DNA from: Ophiothrix spiculata
Lineage: Eukaryota > Echinodermata > Ophiuroidea > Amphilepidida > Ophiotrichidae
Direction: 5' to 3' (one strand)
Length of the DNA stretch: 37,668 nt
Assembly (NCBI GenBank): GCA_000969725.1
Contig: JXSR01S073294.1
Both the position numbers and the translations under genes were made by a program. The notes beneath the pieces are model-generated. The model saw only the letters and a program-made list of their open reading frames with translations. It was not told where the DNA came from and did no database searches. This document shows, piece by piece, positions 20,640-29,381 of the stretch. Each line of letters opens with the position of its first letter. Positions within the stretch are counted from its first letter, which is position 1.

Positions 20640-21370
20640 AAAACTCGGGTTTGCGTGATGCGTAAAATATGTCCCCGCCGAATGAGGCCAAAGTTTACCC
20701 GATTTGAACTCCGGTGACCTTGGGGACAATAAGTGGGACATTATTGCATGTAGGCATTATAAATTATCTTAAATAGCTGTAGAAATTTCAGCCTCTCCCC
20801 TCCCTAACCACCTGAACCTGGAGGGGACTCAACATCCCCAGTGACAATCAATCAACTCCCAAATACACCAAGTGCTGAGTTTAAGTGAACTATGCCATCT
20901 ACACACTCAGCACTGGCCAAAAAGTGACGATTTCCAACTTAAAGCAGAGGCAGGTGTGCAAGCACAGGAGAGATGCATCTTTTTGATAATACTATTTACA
21001 AGGCACAATTTGGAGCCAAACACCAATGTGACTCGCAATGAGATTGTAAGAGGTGTTACTAGTGAGGAAATGATGTTGCAATGGCTGTTATATTAAAACT
21101 GTTGACACAGTTGTATTTTAACTTTTTTTATACTATACAAGTGTTTGCGAACCGTCACGTACATGAGTTATTCTCTAAATATGGGGGCCAATGTGTGACA
21201 TGCACATTTTGAATGGTAAAATATTAATTGCCTTTTATTGTTTAGAAGGATGCTCATATTTGCTAAATTCATTTTGTATCTTGGGGGTCATGTGTGAAGT
21301 CCTCAACAGGAGTATCAGCTAATTTTACCAGTATTAACATGCTCAAAATATGAAAATCGTTGGACAAAAT
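20640..21370. other. Spacer with one unassigned ORF
   Basis: The block at 20660-20735 (AAATATGTCCCCGCCG, then GGTGACCTTGGGGAC) resembles 34908-34975, suggesting a shared repeat. A 74-codon frame at 20872-21096 (for instance NVTRNEIVRGVTSEEMML) is of unknown status and has no supporting splice or poly(A) signals. Confidence 0.3.
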
Positions 21371-21373
21371 TAT

Positions 21374-21957
21374 CACACCCGTAACGGTGTCACCTAAGAT
21401 ATGCAGGTTACATTTTTTAACATTTAAACCTATTCTATGTTTCAGCTTTTGTCACATTTATGTAAACCCATCATTGCCAAAACTTAAAAGAGTATTACTT
21501 ACTGAAATAATGGCATTGATTTAATTTTCTCAGCCGAAACTAAAAATCACACCCGTAACGGTGACACCAAAATTTATCATGTCATAATTCATATATTAAA
21601 AGCAAGTGTCACATTTAATTTATTTTGCACTAATTACATCCACCTCAAGTGCACATTAAAGTTATTTTGAAACATAAAGTATGACTATATATAGTCAGAA
21701 TGCAACTGTAAAGTGTCACACTGTAACATTTTAAGTGACAGACACCAAGTCAATCTGACAAAATTTAGAATTGCTATATTTTTCAGGTTTTTCAAGATTT
21801 GGATTTCATTCCTTTTTTAAATATTTTGTTTCATGAAATACTTTGTAAAATTACTTTAAAAGAAATATTATGACAGTTTCTGTACATATTATGCTCACTT
21901 AATGTCACCATTCCGTAACGGGTTTTTGTGACACCAAATGTTACGGGTGAGATGACT
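21374..21957. repeat. Recurring CCCGTAACGG motif, both orientations
   Basis: CACCCGTAACGGTG occurs at 21376 and 21550, CCGTAACGGG at 21913, and the reverse form GTTACGGGTG at 21940. All are next to a GTGACACC or GTGTCACC block. The outermost copies are mirror images, so the region may be a 580-bp inverted-repeat element. Confidence 0.5.
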
Positions 21958-21959
21958 AT

Positions 21960-23230
21960 TTTGATGAAGTCAGTGTGCTGGAAATATTGAATGTAAAATT
22001 TACAAATTAGTTTTCTCTAAAACATTTACCATTTGTCAAAATGTTTATTGAGAAAAAACATCTAAATTAAGAATACACAGGGTAAAAGGATGTTTTTAAA
22101 CCGACCTCTTTTAATGTTACACAAAATTGCCTAAAAATGATGAGTTTTTGCTCCTTTTTGTTCAAAATTCATAATATTTTTAGGTCGTCAACAAAATGTC
22201 AAGTATTCCAATATTTACGTAGGAATATAAGCAACACATTAAAACAAACAAATTGAGTAACTTAACTATTAAAACATGTTTAAATTTATCTTGAATGTCC
22301 CCAAAGTTGAATTTTACCACTGGCTACCATATTTAAAGAATAACCCACATGCATTGTAATGTATGCAGAGTTTCTCCCTTCCAGGTATATAGCTCAGTGG
22401 GGTAGGTAAGGGATCGCATTTTCAAGATTACGCATGTGCAATGTCAGGCTCTACCTAGAAAATGAAACCACTTTGTGCTCAATACTACACAATTTTGAAG
22501 ACAGAACTCAAATTTTATATTTTCTTTATTACAGATTGTCATACTTTGAATATTCATACTGAGATCAATACAACTCAACTGAAGTCGGTTGGTATTAAAT
22601 ATTTTCAGGCTTTCTTTCAAATCACAAAAGTTCATTATATTTTCTGAAACTCATGATATTCATCCCGATTGGTCAACAGGGTCAATGTCCAATGTGTAGA
22701 CTACTGTTTCGAATAGAGTGTTTTTCCCGATTCTGTTAAACCTTTTGCACAAAAGCCTGTGAAAATTGACTATTCAACGACAACCAGACAATAAAAATGC
22801 TCTTTCTGCCTTTAGATCAAGTCCTTTTAAAAAGGTAACATTTGATAGAAAAGGGCTAGACAGCAGATTTACCCATCATTTTATAAGAAATTTAAAGCTG
22901 AGTAAGATCTTAGTCAAAGCCTTCAAGACGTTGGCACATGTACAATTGTAGTATGTACACACCATTTACTACATTTAAAAAAAGTTGAAATAAACAGAGG
23001 AACTTTTTATTTTGCTTCATAGAAGTCAGCATTGCAACCTGTAAAAGACCAAGCTACACCTGTTGTCAGTTACAATTAGAAAATGTTATAAAAGCTTATA
23101 AGACACAAAACTGGCCAAGCCCATTTGAGAAAGAGTCCAAGATTGTAATAATTTACAAGCCTTTGTTGAATGCTACAAAAGACACTAATTAGTTACGCCC
23201 TATTGGTTTAAGCAATATAGGGAAAGATAG
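21960..23230. other. Spacer, no supported gene
   Basis: TATAGCTCAGTGGGGTAGG at 22387-22405 resembles a tRNA box A, but there is no box B within 80 bp. A 61-codon frame at 22766-22951 (phrase SAFRSSPFKKVTFDRKGLD) is followed by GAAATAAAC 40 bases on. It is not recognised and is not called. Confidence 0.35.
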
Positions 23231-23233
23231 CTT

Positions 23234-23325
23234 TCCCTATGATTGGGTGCTACATCACAAGGCCGGGTGCTTGGTTGGTTGATGTATCACAAAGCCGAAT
23301 GTGACATAGCACCCAACCATAGGGA
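23234..23325. repeat. 92-bp inverted repeat
   Basis: TCCCTATGATTGGGTGCTAC is mirrored by GTAGCACCCAACC-type sequence at 23304-23325 (two or three mismatches), with arms of about 25 bp around a 42-bp centre. GGGAAAGATAGCTTTCCC at 23219-23236 forms a second small hairpin on its left edge. Probably a small foldback element. Confidence 0.6.
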
Positions 23326-23329
23326 TTTT

Positions 23330-23740
23330 CCATACTGCGAAAAACAAACAGGGGACAAGACATTTATCAGACGATGGCCAACGATGGCGGACGCGCAATA
23401 AATTGCCTGTTTACCTAACTGTTTCCTCAGATTTTATGTTGTATTCTTCTGTGGTATCGCCTGTATATTTCAGTGCGAAAATAAAAATAAAACTTGAAGT
23501 ACCCCCGGTAGTTCTTTAAAATAATCAGAATATCTTTTTAGTTTTCTGGGGTTGAAGTCCCAACCCCAACGGTTTGGAAATTAAATATGCATATTTTTAT
23601 ACACTAATTAAGGGCATATAAAATGAAATTTTTGAGCTTTAGTTAAAATTCAATTTTTTTGAATGGGAGTTTTAAAATCTGATGACGTCACATCCTACCC
23701 CCCCTGACATTTATCATTACGTATAGGCAGGAATATAACA
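23330..23740. other. No gene seen
   Basis: GC-richer at first (23370-23400 contains ACGATGGCC then ACGATGGCGG), then AT-rich. Nothing supported. Confidence 0.4.
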
Positions 23741-23743
23741 TTA

Positions 23744-24679
23744 GGCCTAAAAAAAATTGTTGTGTTGCCCTCAAGTGCAACTTTTTATGTTGGGCAGTAG
23801 GTAGGCTTTTTTTTTTTTTTTTTTTCAAACTCATACAATTTAAAAGGTTACTTATGGAATCTGTGAACATAAATTAAGTTTTCAGCATTCTAGAAATAAA
23901 ATAAATAAAACAAAATACTAGCAATAGAGTTCAAACAAACCGCAAAACTATCCATTTTCACGGAAAAAAAACACACGGAAATGATCGAAAACAAACTACG
24001 GCACATGGGCTATTGACAGCCCATATGACCCGTATAGCTGGCGCTGTTATAACTAAATATAACTGCCTAAGAAAATGCTTAAAAGATACGATATCGTGCT
24101 TACTTTCATATAGCTCAATAAATATTAATTAACTTTGTTTATATTTTCTTTTTTGTGTTTTCCGCTTGTGTTTTGTTTTATTAAATAAAATGCTAAATAG
24201 GTAAAAGCATTGAGTGCACGGTCCTCGGTTCACTGTAAACGGACGCCTCTGCTACAATACTTGTGCGTGTGTGGTACATATCGCTGTAAAGACAGAGCGT
24301 TGTTCACGTCTGTTGGTCAGACTATAGTTCGAAATTCAGTTGAGTTGGGCCCATGGAGCTATGTATAGAACTTTGGGCCTAGCTGTGTTACTTTTTACTG
24401 TGTTTCTGATGCATGGTTAACGTTGACACGGAGAGAGATTCATGTCGCTAAAGGTTGATTTTTTTCAGTGAATATTAACTGTTTTGTTGGTCTACTTGTG
24501 GGTCATGAAAGAGTTTGGTGTAGCTTTGTAACAAAAAGTTACTTGGATAGATATTTTTCGCCCAGAAAACAGGTAAAATATTAAAAAAATGAAAAAGAAA
24601 AAAAAAAAAAGCCGTTCCCGTTTTTTGACAATTTTGGACCGGGCGCTGAGGGCAACACAACAATTTTTTTTTTTAAGCC
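23744..24679. mobile_element. 936-bp PIF/Harbinger-like non-autonomous element
   Basis: GGCCTAAAAAAAATTGTTGT followed by GTTGCCCTCA is mirrored at the right end as TGAGGGCAAC then ACAACAATTT through to AAGCC, with TTA on both sides (23741-23743 and 24680-24682). The TIR is about 32 bp. The interior has a T18 run at 23809 and a 20-bp perfect palindrome, ATGGGCTATTGACAGCCCAT, at 24005-24024. No transposase (DDE or MADF/Myb) is recognisable. Confidence 0.75.
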
Positions 24680-24682
24680 TTA

Positions 24683-25360
24683 GTACAAGTGAAAACGGAG
24701 AATTGCATATTTTGATCACAGACTTGCCTACATAAATGAAAAACAAAAGTCAACAAAGTCATCCAGATTTGCCAAACATTTTTCAACGAGTAATAAAAAC
24801 TCATTCGAGTACTGTAGTCTAAATACCCAGCACAACAGTCAGAATAATTTTTAAAAGCCTACTAAGTATTACAAGCATAACTTGATGATACTGGTACAAT
24901 TGTACCTCTACCTAAATTTACTCAGGTAGTTTTTCTCATGTTTTTAATGATCCAATCAATTGTAGATTTTGGATCAATATTGTTAGTACTATATTGTAAC
25001 CACAAAATTTAATTTTGTGATCAATATATTGAGTATCAGTACCATTGAATATGATAGATGTTTCAAAATTTTCCATTATTGGTATGCAACCAAGGGTAAC
25101 ATTATAAACTTTACAAACAATATATTATGTCATACTTAGGTCGGTCACTATGGAATTACATCACAAATTTTTATTTACTAACTTATGGCCATATTTAAAC
25201 TCAAATTGTTTTGCTTGATCTAGAAGTTTTGAGACTAAAGTTAAACCAACCACTAAGCCAGAGTATCCATATTGCAATTTCAGTCTATAAACTTGTGGGA
25301 GTGACAATGCACTATTGATAATCCCAAGACTAAGCCGAAGGTCATTGAAGCACATTTGTT
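24683..25360. other. No gene seen
   Basis: AT-rich spacer without recognised repeats or genes. Confidence 0.45.
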
Positions 25361-25366
25361 TGCGAC

Positions 25367-25760
25367 AAGGGTTTAGCCAGGATTTGAAAGTAGGGCGTCC
25401 AAATTCGCGGCCGGGCGAAAAGGCCGACTTTAATCAAGACACCGTGACGACAGCATGATTGATATTCAAACTTGACAAAGAAGACGATTATATAGTTATC
25501 CAACATAGCGAACTTACGAAGACACAATGCAGTATAAACGGGGTATAAAGCCCATTTTGAAAACCACAATAGTACATAAATTGATCAGATTTTGTGATGA
25601 TGATGATTATTGAAGATAAATTCTAACATTCAACATTGAATTTCATATCGTAAAACACATTTTTGGACGCCTTATTGGGCGGCCTTTGCATTTTACAGGG
25701 CGTCCATTTTCGTGATCAGCCGTCCAAATGACGGTTGGACGGCTCTCTGGCTAAACCCTT
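25367..25760. mobile_element. 394-bp TIR element
   Basis: AAGGGTTTAGCCAG is exactly mirrored by CTGGCTAAACCCTT; inside, GGGCGTCCAAAT matches GACGGCTGATCACG and GGACGCC blocks less well. The flanks share ATTTGTTTGCG (left) and ATTTGGTTTGCG (right), possibly a long imperfect target duplication. Non-coding; superfamily unknown. Confidence 0.65.
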
Positions 25761-25863
25761 AATTTGGTTTGCGTAAAATATATCAACAAGTTTGTTGTGA
25801 TAACAATGGTGCTCACTGGTGGGCTCAAGACAAGTAAATGTTTAAAAATTAAATTAACTATTA

Positions 25864-26203
25864 TTGTTTCAAATAAATTTCGGACACAAACATAGTTTCT
25901 GAATGCAGCCACCGCGTATCCACAAGTTGTGACAAGAACGAGACACCGGGAAGTACGCAACTCCATTTCGGGATTACCGCGACATCGTGTGTACGGTACC
26001 TTAAAAGCGTTGTGTACTCGCGTAAAATGCACACGCAAATGTGTTACGCAAGGCTCTAAATTGTTGTAAATAAATAAATAAATATGAGATATTTATAGAG
26101 GATAGCCTCATCAGTGTCTAGCACTGCTTTCCATGAGGGTCCTCTGTCAGATGGTCAGATTTATTTGCCAGTTTTAGTTGTGTCCGGAAATTATTTGAAA
26201 CAA
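25864..26203. mobile_element. MITE copy B, inverted relative to 8583-8814
   Basis: TTGTTTCAAATAAATTTCGG and the mirrored right end GTCCGGAAATTATTTGAAAC with AA bound the copy. The interior matches copy A in reverse orientation (CACCGGGAAGTACGCAAC, GTACTCGCGTAAAATGC, GCAAGGCTCTAAAT). It is about 110 bp longer than copy A because of an insertion at 26062-26179. Confidence 0.7.
26062..26179 (-). mobile_element. Inserted LINE/SINE 3'-tail-like fragment
   Basis: This block interrupts MITE copy B between CTCTAAATT and GTGTCCG. On the minus strand it reads through a three-part hairpin (AGAGGA pairs with TCCTCT; CCTCAT with ATGAGG; CAGTG with CACTG; positions 26097-26145) and then a tail of TATTTATTTATTTATTTA. 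A stem-loop followed by a short simple-sequence tail is what 3' ends of CR1/L2-type LINEs and their SINEs look like. The assignment to that group is inference. Confidence 0.45.
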
Positions 26204-26205
26204 CA

Positions 26206-27440
26206 ATAGCGAGATGCACATGTGCGAAGCGGGGGCCCCCGCTAGATGATTAGAGCATAATATTTTGAACTTATTAACCTTTTGTAGTATATTAATCAGA
26301 CCTTCACGTTTGGGAGCGCTATTGACAGCGCTTCTTGTAATTTTGTCCTCAAAAGTTTGCACTTACGCGGTCGTCATCCGAACATTTTCAACTTTCAATT
26401 ACAAAATTTAATATTTAAAATATCATTTTCAAGCAAGAAATGTATAACTAGAATATATGCAAAGCAAAAACGTTCATGTAGTGAGTTTAATTCAGTTTAT
26501 ATCAGCTTTTCTTTCCCATTTTTTGGGTTCGTTTTCCGCAAGGCCAGCGGTTTGTTTACAACTTACTGGAGAAATACAGAAATCGCACGAACAAACTTAC
26601 TGGAGAAATGCAGAAATTGCACGAACGAACTATGTATTGAAATGGCGGCTGCGATATCTGACGGCATGACCGCTGGGTATCTGTTTGTTAACCGGGACAC
26701 AAGAACAAAACTACATGTAAATAATATTTTTAAAGATAAAAGATTTTATCATTATTTAAGAGACATTTTAACTGACTAGTGTCTTGGTAAGTCCGAAAAT
26801 ATGTCTCAATGGGCCAAATAATATGCATCTAAAAGTTCAACAGTCGTCGCGCATAAATGGAAAACACTTGATATAGTTAAACAAATTTTGCGTACATGCG
26901 ATACGTTTAAACGAACATTTTTTGATTCTTTAAACGGATGTGCAATTAAACGTAAAGTCCCAGGCCTAAAATTTAATACTAACAGTAAACACTATCAATT
27001 TTTGTTTTATTGAAAAACTTTTAAAGGTAAATTTTAATACACATTTAGAATAGAGCTCCTCATAATTTCAAGGAGAGTTATTTAAGGAGCTCGATTTGAG
27101 CTCCTTGGCTTTGCCAGGAGAGCGATTAATAGCTCTCCTCACATTTCTAGAAATGAAGGTCTGATTAATAATGTTCAATTTATTTTAATGTTTAGTTTGA
27201 TTTTCCCGTGGACTTAAACCTGCCCCCCGGTCATTGAATGTCGAGTTTAATTTTCCCGTAGGCTTATTACCTATGGCTTAACCCCCCCACCCCCCATATC
27301 CCACCAAGCCCTGTCATTTGAATTTTGAGATTAATTTTCCCGTGACCTTAAACCTGGGTCCCCGTCCCGTATGTGAATACACAAAATAGTTTAATTTTCC
27401 CGTACAAAGTTTTTTTTATGTTCTCATTCTGTATATCATC
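26206..27440 (-). mobile_element. Helitron-like copy B, split by a later insertion
   Basis: The minus-strand 3' end CATCTCGCTAT (CTAG mutated to CTAT) follows a degraded GC hairpin (GCGGGGGCCCCCGC at about 26228-26241). GATGATTAGAGCAT and TTGAACTTATTAACC match copies A and C. The repeat stops at 26296 and resumes after 27169 with ATGTTCAATTTATTTTAATG and TTTAATTTTCCCG units. Confidence 0.55.
26297..27163. mobile_element. 867-bp DNA transposon nested in Helitron copy B
   Basis: CAGACCTTCA is mirrored by TGAAGGTCTG. ATTAAT flanks both sides (26291-26296 and 27164-27169), and joining the flanks restores the Helitron repeat. Because ATTAAT is palindromic, the duplication could also be TTAA or TA with slightly longer TIRs. 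Subterminal hairpins are prominent: AGCGCTATTGACAGCGCT at the left, and GGAGCTC…GAGCTCC and GAGAGC…GCTCTC at the right. A 140-codon frame at 26357-26779, the longest in the window, has no domain and spans a 34-bp tandem duplication (26561-26628); it is probably not functional. Confidence 0.75.
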
Positions 27441-28286
27441 CATTTTCTGGGAAGCATGTGAAATGGTGGTGAAATCCTAACGTTAGAATTAATCATCTCA
27501 GGTAAATTATGGCAAGGCTTTGAGGAGGGTTGTTCAAAATTCAAATTGATCCCTGTATTAGTCTAACTCAACCCATCATATTTGGAAACGTTTATTCTCT
27601 GTAACTCAAAAACTAAAAATTGAATCCAAGGAAAGTGTACATTTCTAAAAGCTGATTTACATAAAACACTACAATGATCTTGATTTCCAATAAAAGTTTT
27701 CTGTTTTGGCCTTGGGGCCAAAATACTAGTACATATTTTTGGTGCCAAAAATTTCTGGAAAGCCTAATTAAAATTTGCTTTTAAAAAACTACTTTTTTAG
27801 AAAAATTTGAATTACTTTTTAGAATCTACAGACCAATGCCAAATCTTTTATTTTAATCACTTTTTGAATAGGTCATGTGAATATTTTTTATTTTATTTTA
27901 TTTTATTTTTTGCATAATAAACAATTTGAGAAAACTGACCAAGTGGACATTAGTTTCTACATTATAAAAAAAAACATGATTTGAGTTTTTACTTCAGCAA
28001 AATTTGTAAGCTTTCCAAAATATTTGGTGCTAAAAATAAGCATTTGACCCTAAAATTAGAATCTCATATTTTGACCAAAAACTGACAACATCATCATGTT
28101 AAAAATGTAAATTATTTTTGAAAAAGTTAGCTTCTACATGGATAAGATTAAAAAATAGTTAAGAGTTACAGATCAAAAACTTTTCTAAACTTGATCTTAC
28201 AACTTGACCTCATGACATACCCTGATCCTGCTTGGTATGTGACCGCTGATCATGTTATCATCAACATTTCAAAATTTTATTTGCAG
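27441..28286. other. No gene seen
   Basis: AT-rich spacer with a (TTTTA)n microsatellite near 27886-27909. It may be intronic sequence preceding the exon-like block at 28287. Confidence 0.4.
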
Positions 28287-28504
28287 GTGAATACTTCATA
28301 TATGTTAGAAAATTACAGTCAATTACCAGATATTCGGAATGCGGCTATTCCCTAAACCTATTTATTGATGCTATATATCAAGAAAGAGCCAAAGACTTGT
28401 TTGTAAAACATTCCTTTCACAACATAGATTGCAGACAAATGAAAAGAAATTTGGAGTTTGCATTAGATCTCCTGAAAAGGCCAAGTTTAAAAATTCAACT
28501 ATAG
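28287..28504 (+). CDS. Possible 3'-terminal coding exon, unknown product
   Basis: An acceptor-like stretch (AAAATTTTATTTGCAG ending at 28286) opens a frame with no stop for 71 full codons before TAG at 28502-28504. The frame begins with two bases of a split codon, so it lacks its own ATG and is missed by start-to-stop searches. The peptide looks like ordinary soluble protein: EYFIYVRKLQSITRYSEC near the start, IYQERAKDLFVKHSFHN in the middle, and LEFALDLLKRPSLKIQL at the end. AATAAA occurs about 30 bases past the stop, after a palindrome at 28516-28535. I do not recognise a family. Alternatives are a transposon-borne frame or chance, which is not negligible for 72 codons among six frames over 37 kb. 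Confidence 0.35.
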
Positions 28505-28515
28505 AGGGCAGTATG

Positions 28516-28535
28516 TATCGTTGTCGACAACGATA
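28516..28535. repeat. 20-bp perfect palindrome before an A-rich tail
   Basis: TATCGTTGTCGACAACGATA is followed directly by AATAAAAATAAAAAG. It could be a 3'-UTR hairpin with poly(A) signal or the tail of a retroposon. Confidence 0.7.
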
Positions 28536-28805
28536 AATAAAAATAAAAAGATTATCTAAATATTTTGATATATGGGGTTTGAATTTGACAATGAAACTTT
28601 GCATGCTGTCATTATTACCGCTAATACTTCAAATGATGCAAAAATCTCAAAATGCTTAGGGAAAATTCTGGGGATGATGCTGAACTTGTCCAATACCCCT
28701 TTAAGCTTGCCATATAAACCAAGTTTGCTTTCAATTGTGTCTAATTTGACAACTCCAGCCTATCTTACAACTTGACATTATACATGTGCGACCATTGACC
28801 TTTTG

Positions 28806-28818
28806 TGACCTTTGACCT
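28806..28818. promoter_or_regulatory. DR1 nuclear-receptor-type site
   Basis: TGACCTTTGACCT is the exact reverse complement of AGGTCAAAGGTCA, the ideal DR1 bound by RXR, HNF4 or COUP-TF-type receptors. A further TGACCTT starts at 28796. Occupancy is unknown, and repeat-derived TGACCTT strings also occur by chance. Confidence 0.35.
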
Positions 28819-29212
28819 TATCAATAAATGGTTTTAGGATACAAAATGCTCTTATTCATGTTTGGACAGTTCAACATGAGCTAACAAAAAGTGAAATGTT
28901 ATTTTTAGCCTGTGTATTTTATTTACGCCGTGTTTATTATGTACCGTCGACCATATTTGGTCAACAAAAACAAACACGGACCCATAACTATGTTTAGACA
29001 ATAATGTCATAACGAAGAAATCAAGCTCCGCAAGGCTAATATATTTGCCCAGTGTGGCTACACAGCGAATGGTTTTGTTGTCACTGGCCAGTCATGTGAC
29101 GTATTTTCGCTAGCTGGTTTCTAGACACGGCTGCCTAATTGTGTGCACTAGTCATTTTGATGAAAGGAGCAAACTAACGCAGGGTTGAATGAACTTTAAC
29201 GAAACAGAAAAC

Positions 29213-29344
29213 ATGGCTGACAGGGAACCACGGAAAGTAAAGTCTATTCCACTTAAGACTTTTAAAAAGTGGGGTATTTCTTCCGATATAGAACCTGAAA
29301 TTGAAAAAAAAAATGGCGAAGAGGTTGTCATCAAAGTCACTTGA
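29213..29344 (+). CDS. Small ORF, 43 codons, unknown product, possibly a transposase N-terminus
   Basis: ATGGCTGACAGG opens a charged 43-residue frame (start MADREPRKVKSIPLKTFKKW, end EEVVIKVT) in AT-rich DNA. The codon use looks protein-like. A run of ten A at 29302-29311 lies inside; with one A fewer, the frame would instead run on to a TAG at 29377-29379 through a helix-like segment (LEKLQKILESNL), so a sequencing or replication slip there would change the end. It stops just before the Helitron-like insertion at 29382, so a longer gene may have been cut. The lead-in CAGTGTGGCTACACAGCG at 29053 resembles an hAT terminus, suggesting a truncated hAT element. That is speculative. Confidence 0.3.
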   Translation: MADREPRKVKSIPLKTFKKWGISSDIEPEIEKKNGEEVVIKVT

Positions 29345-29381
29345 AAAACTGCAAAAAATACTTGAATCAAATTTATAGAGA

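Noticed and set aside
22387-22405. tRNA gene or SINE from a box A-like sequence
   Set aside because: No box B within the expected distance.
26357-26779. 140-codon ORF as a gene
   Set aside because: It lies inside the 867-bp transposon, includes a 34-bp tandem duplication read in two frames, and shows no transposase or other domain.
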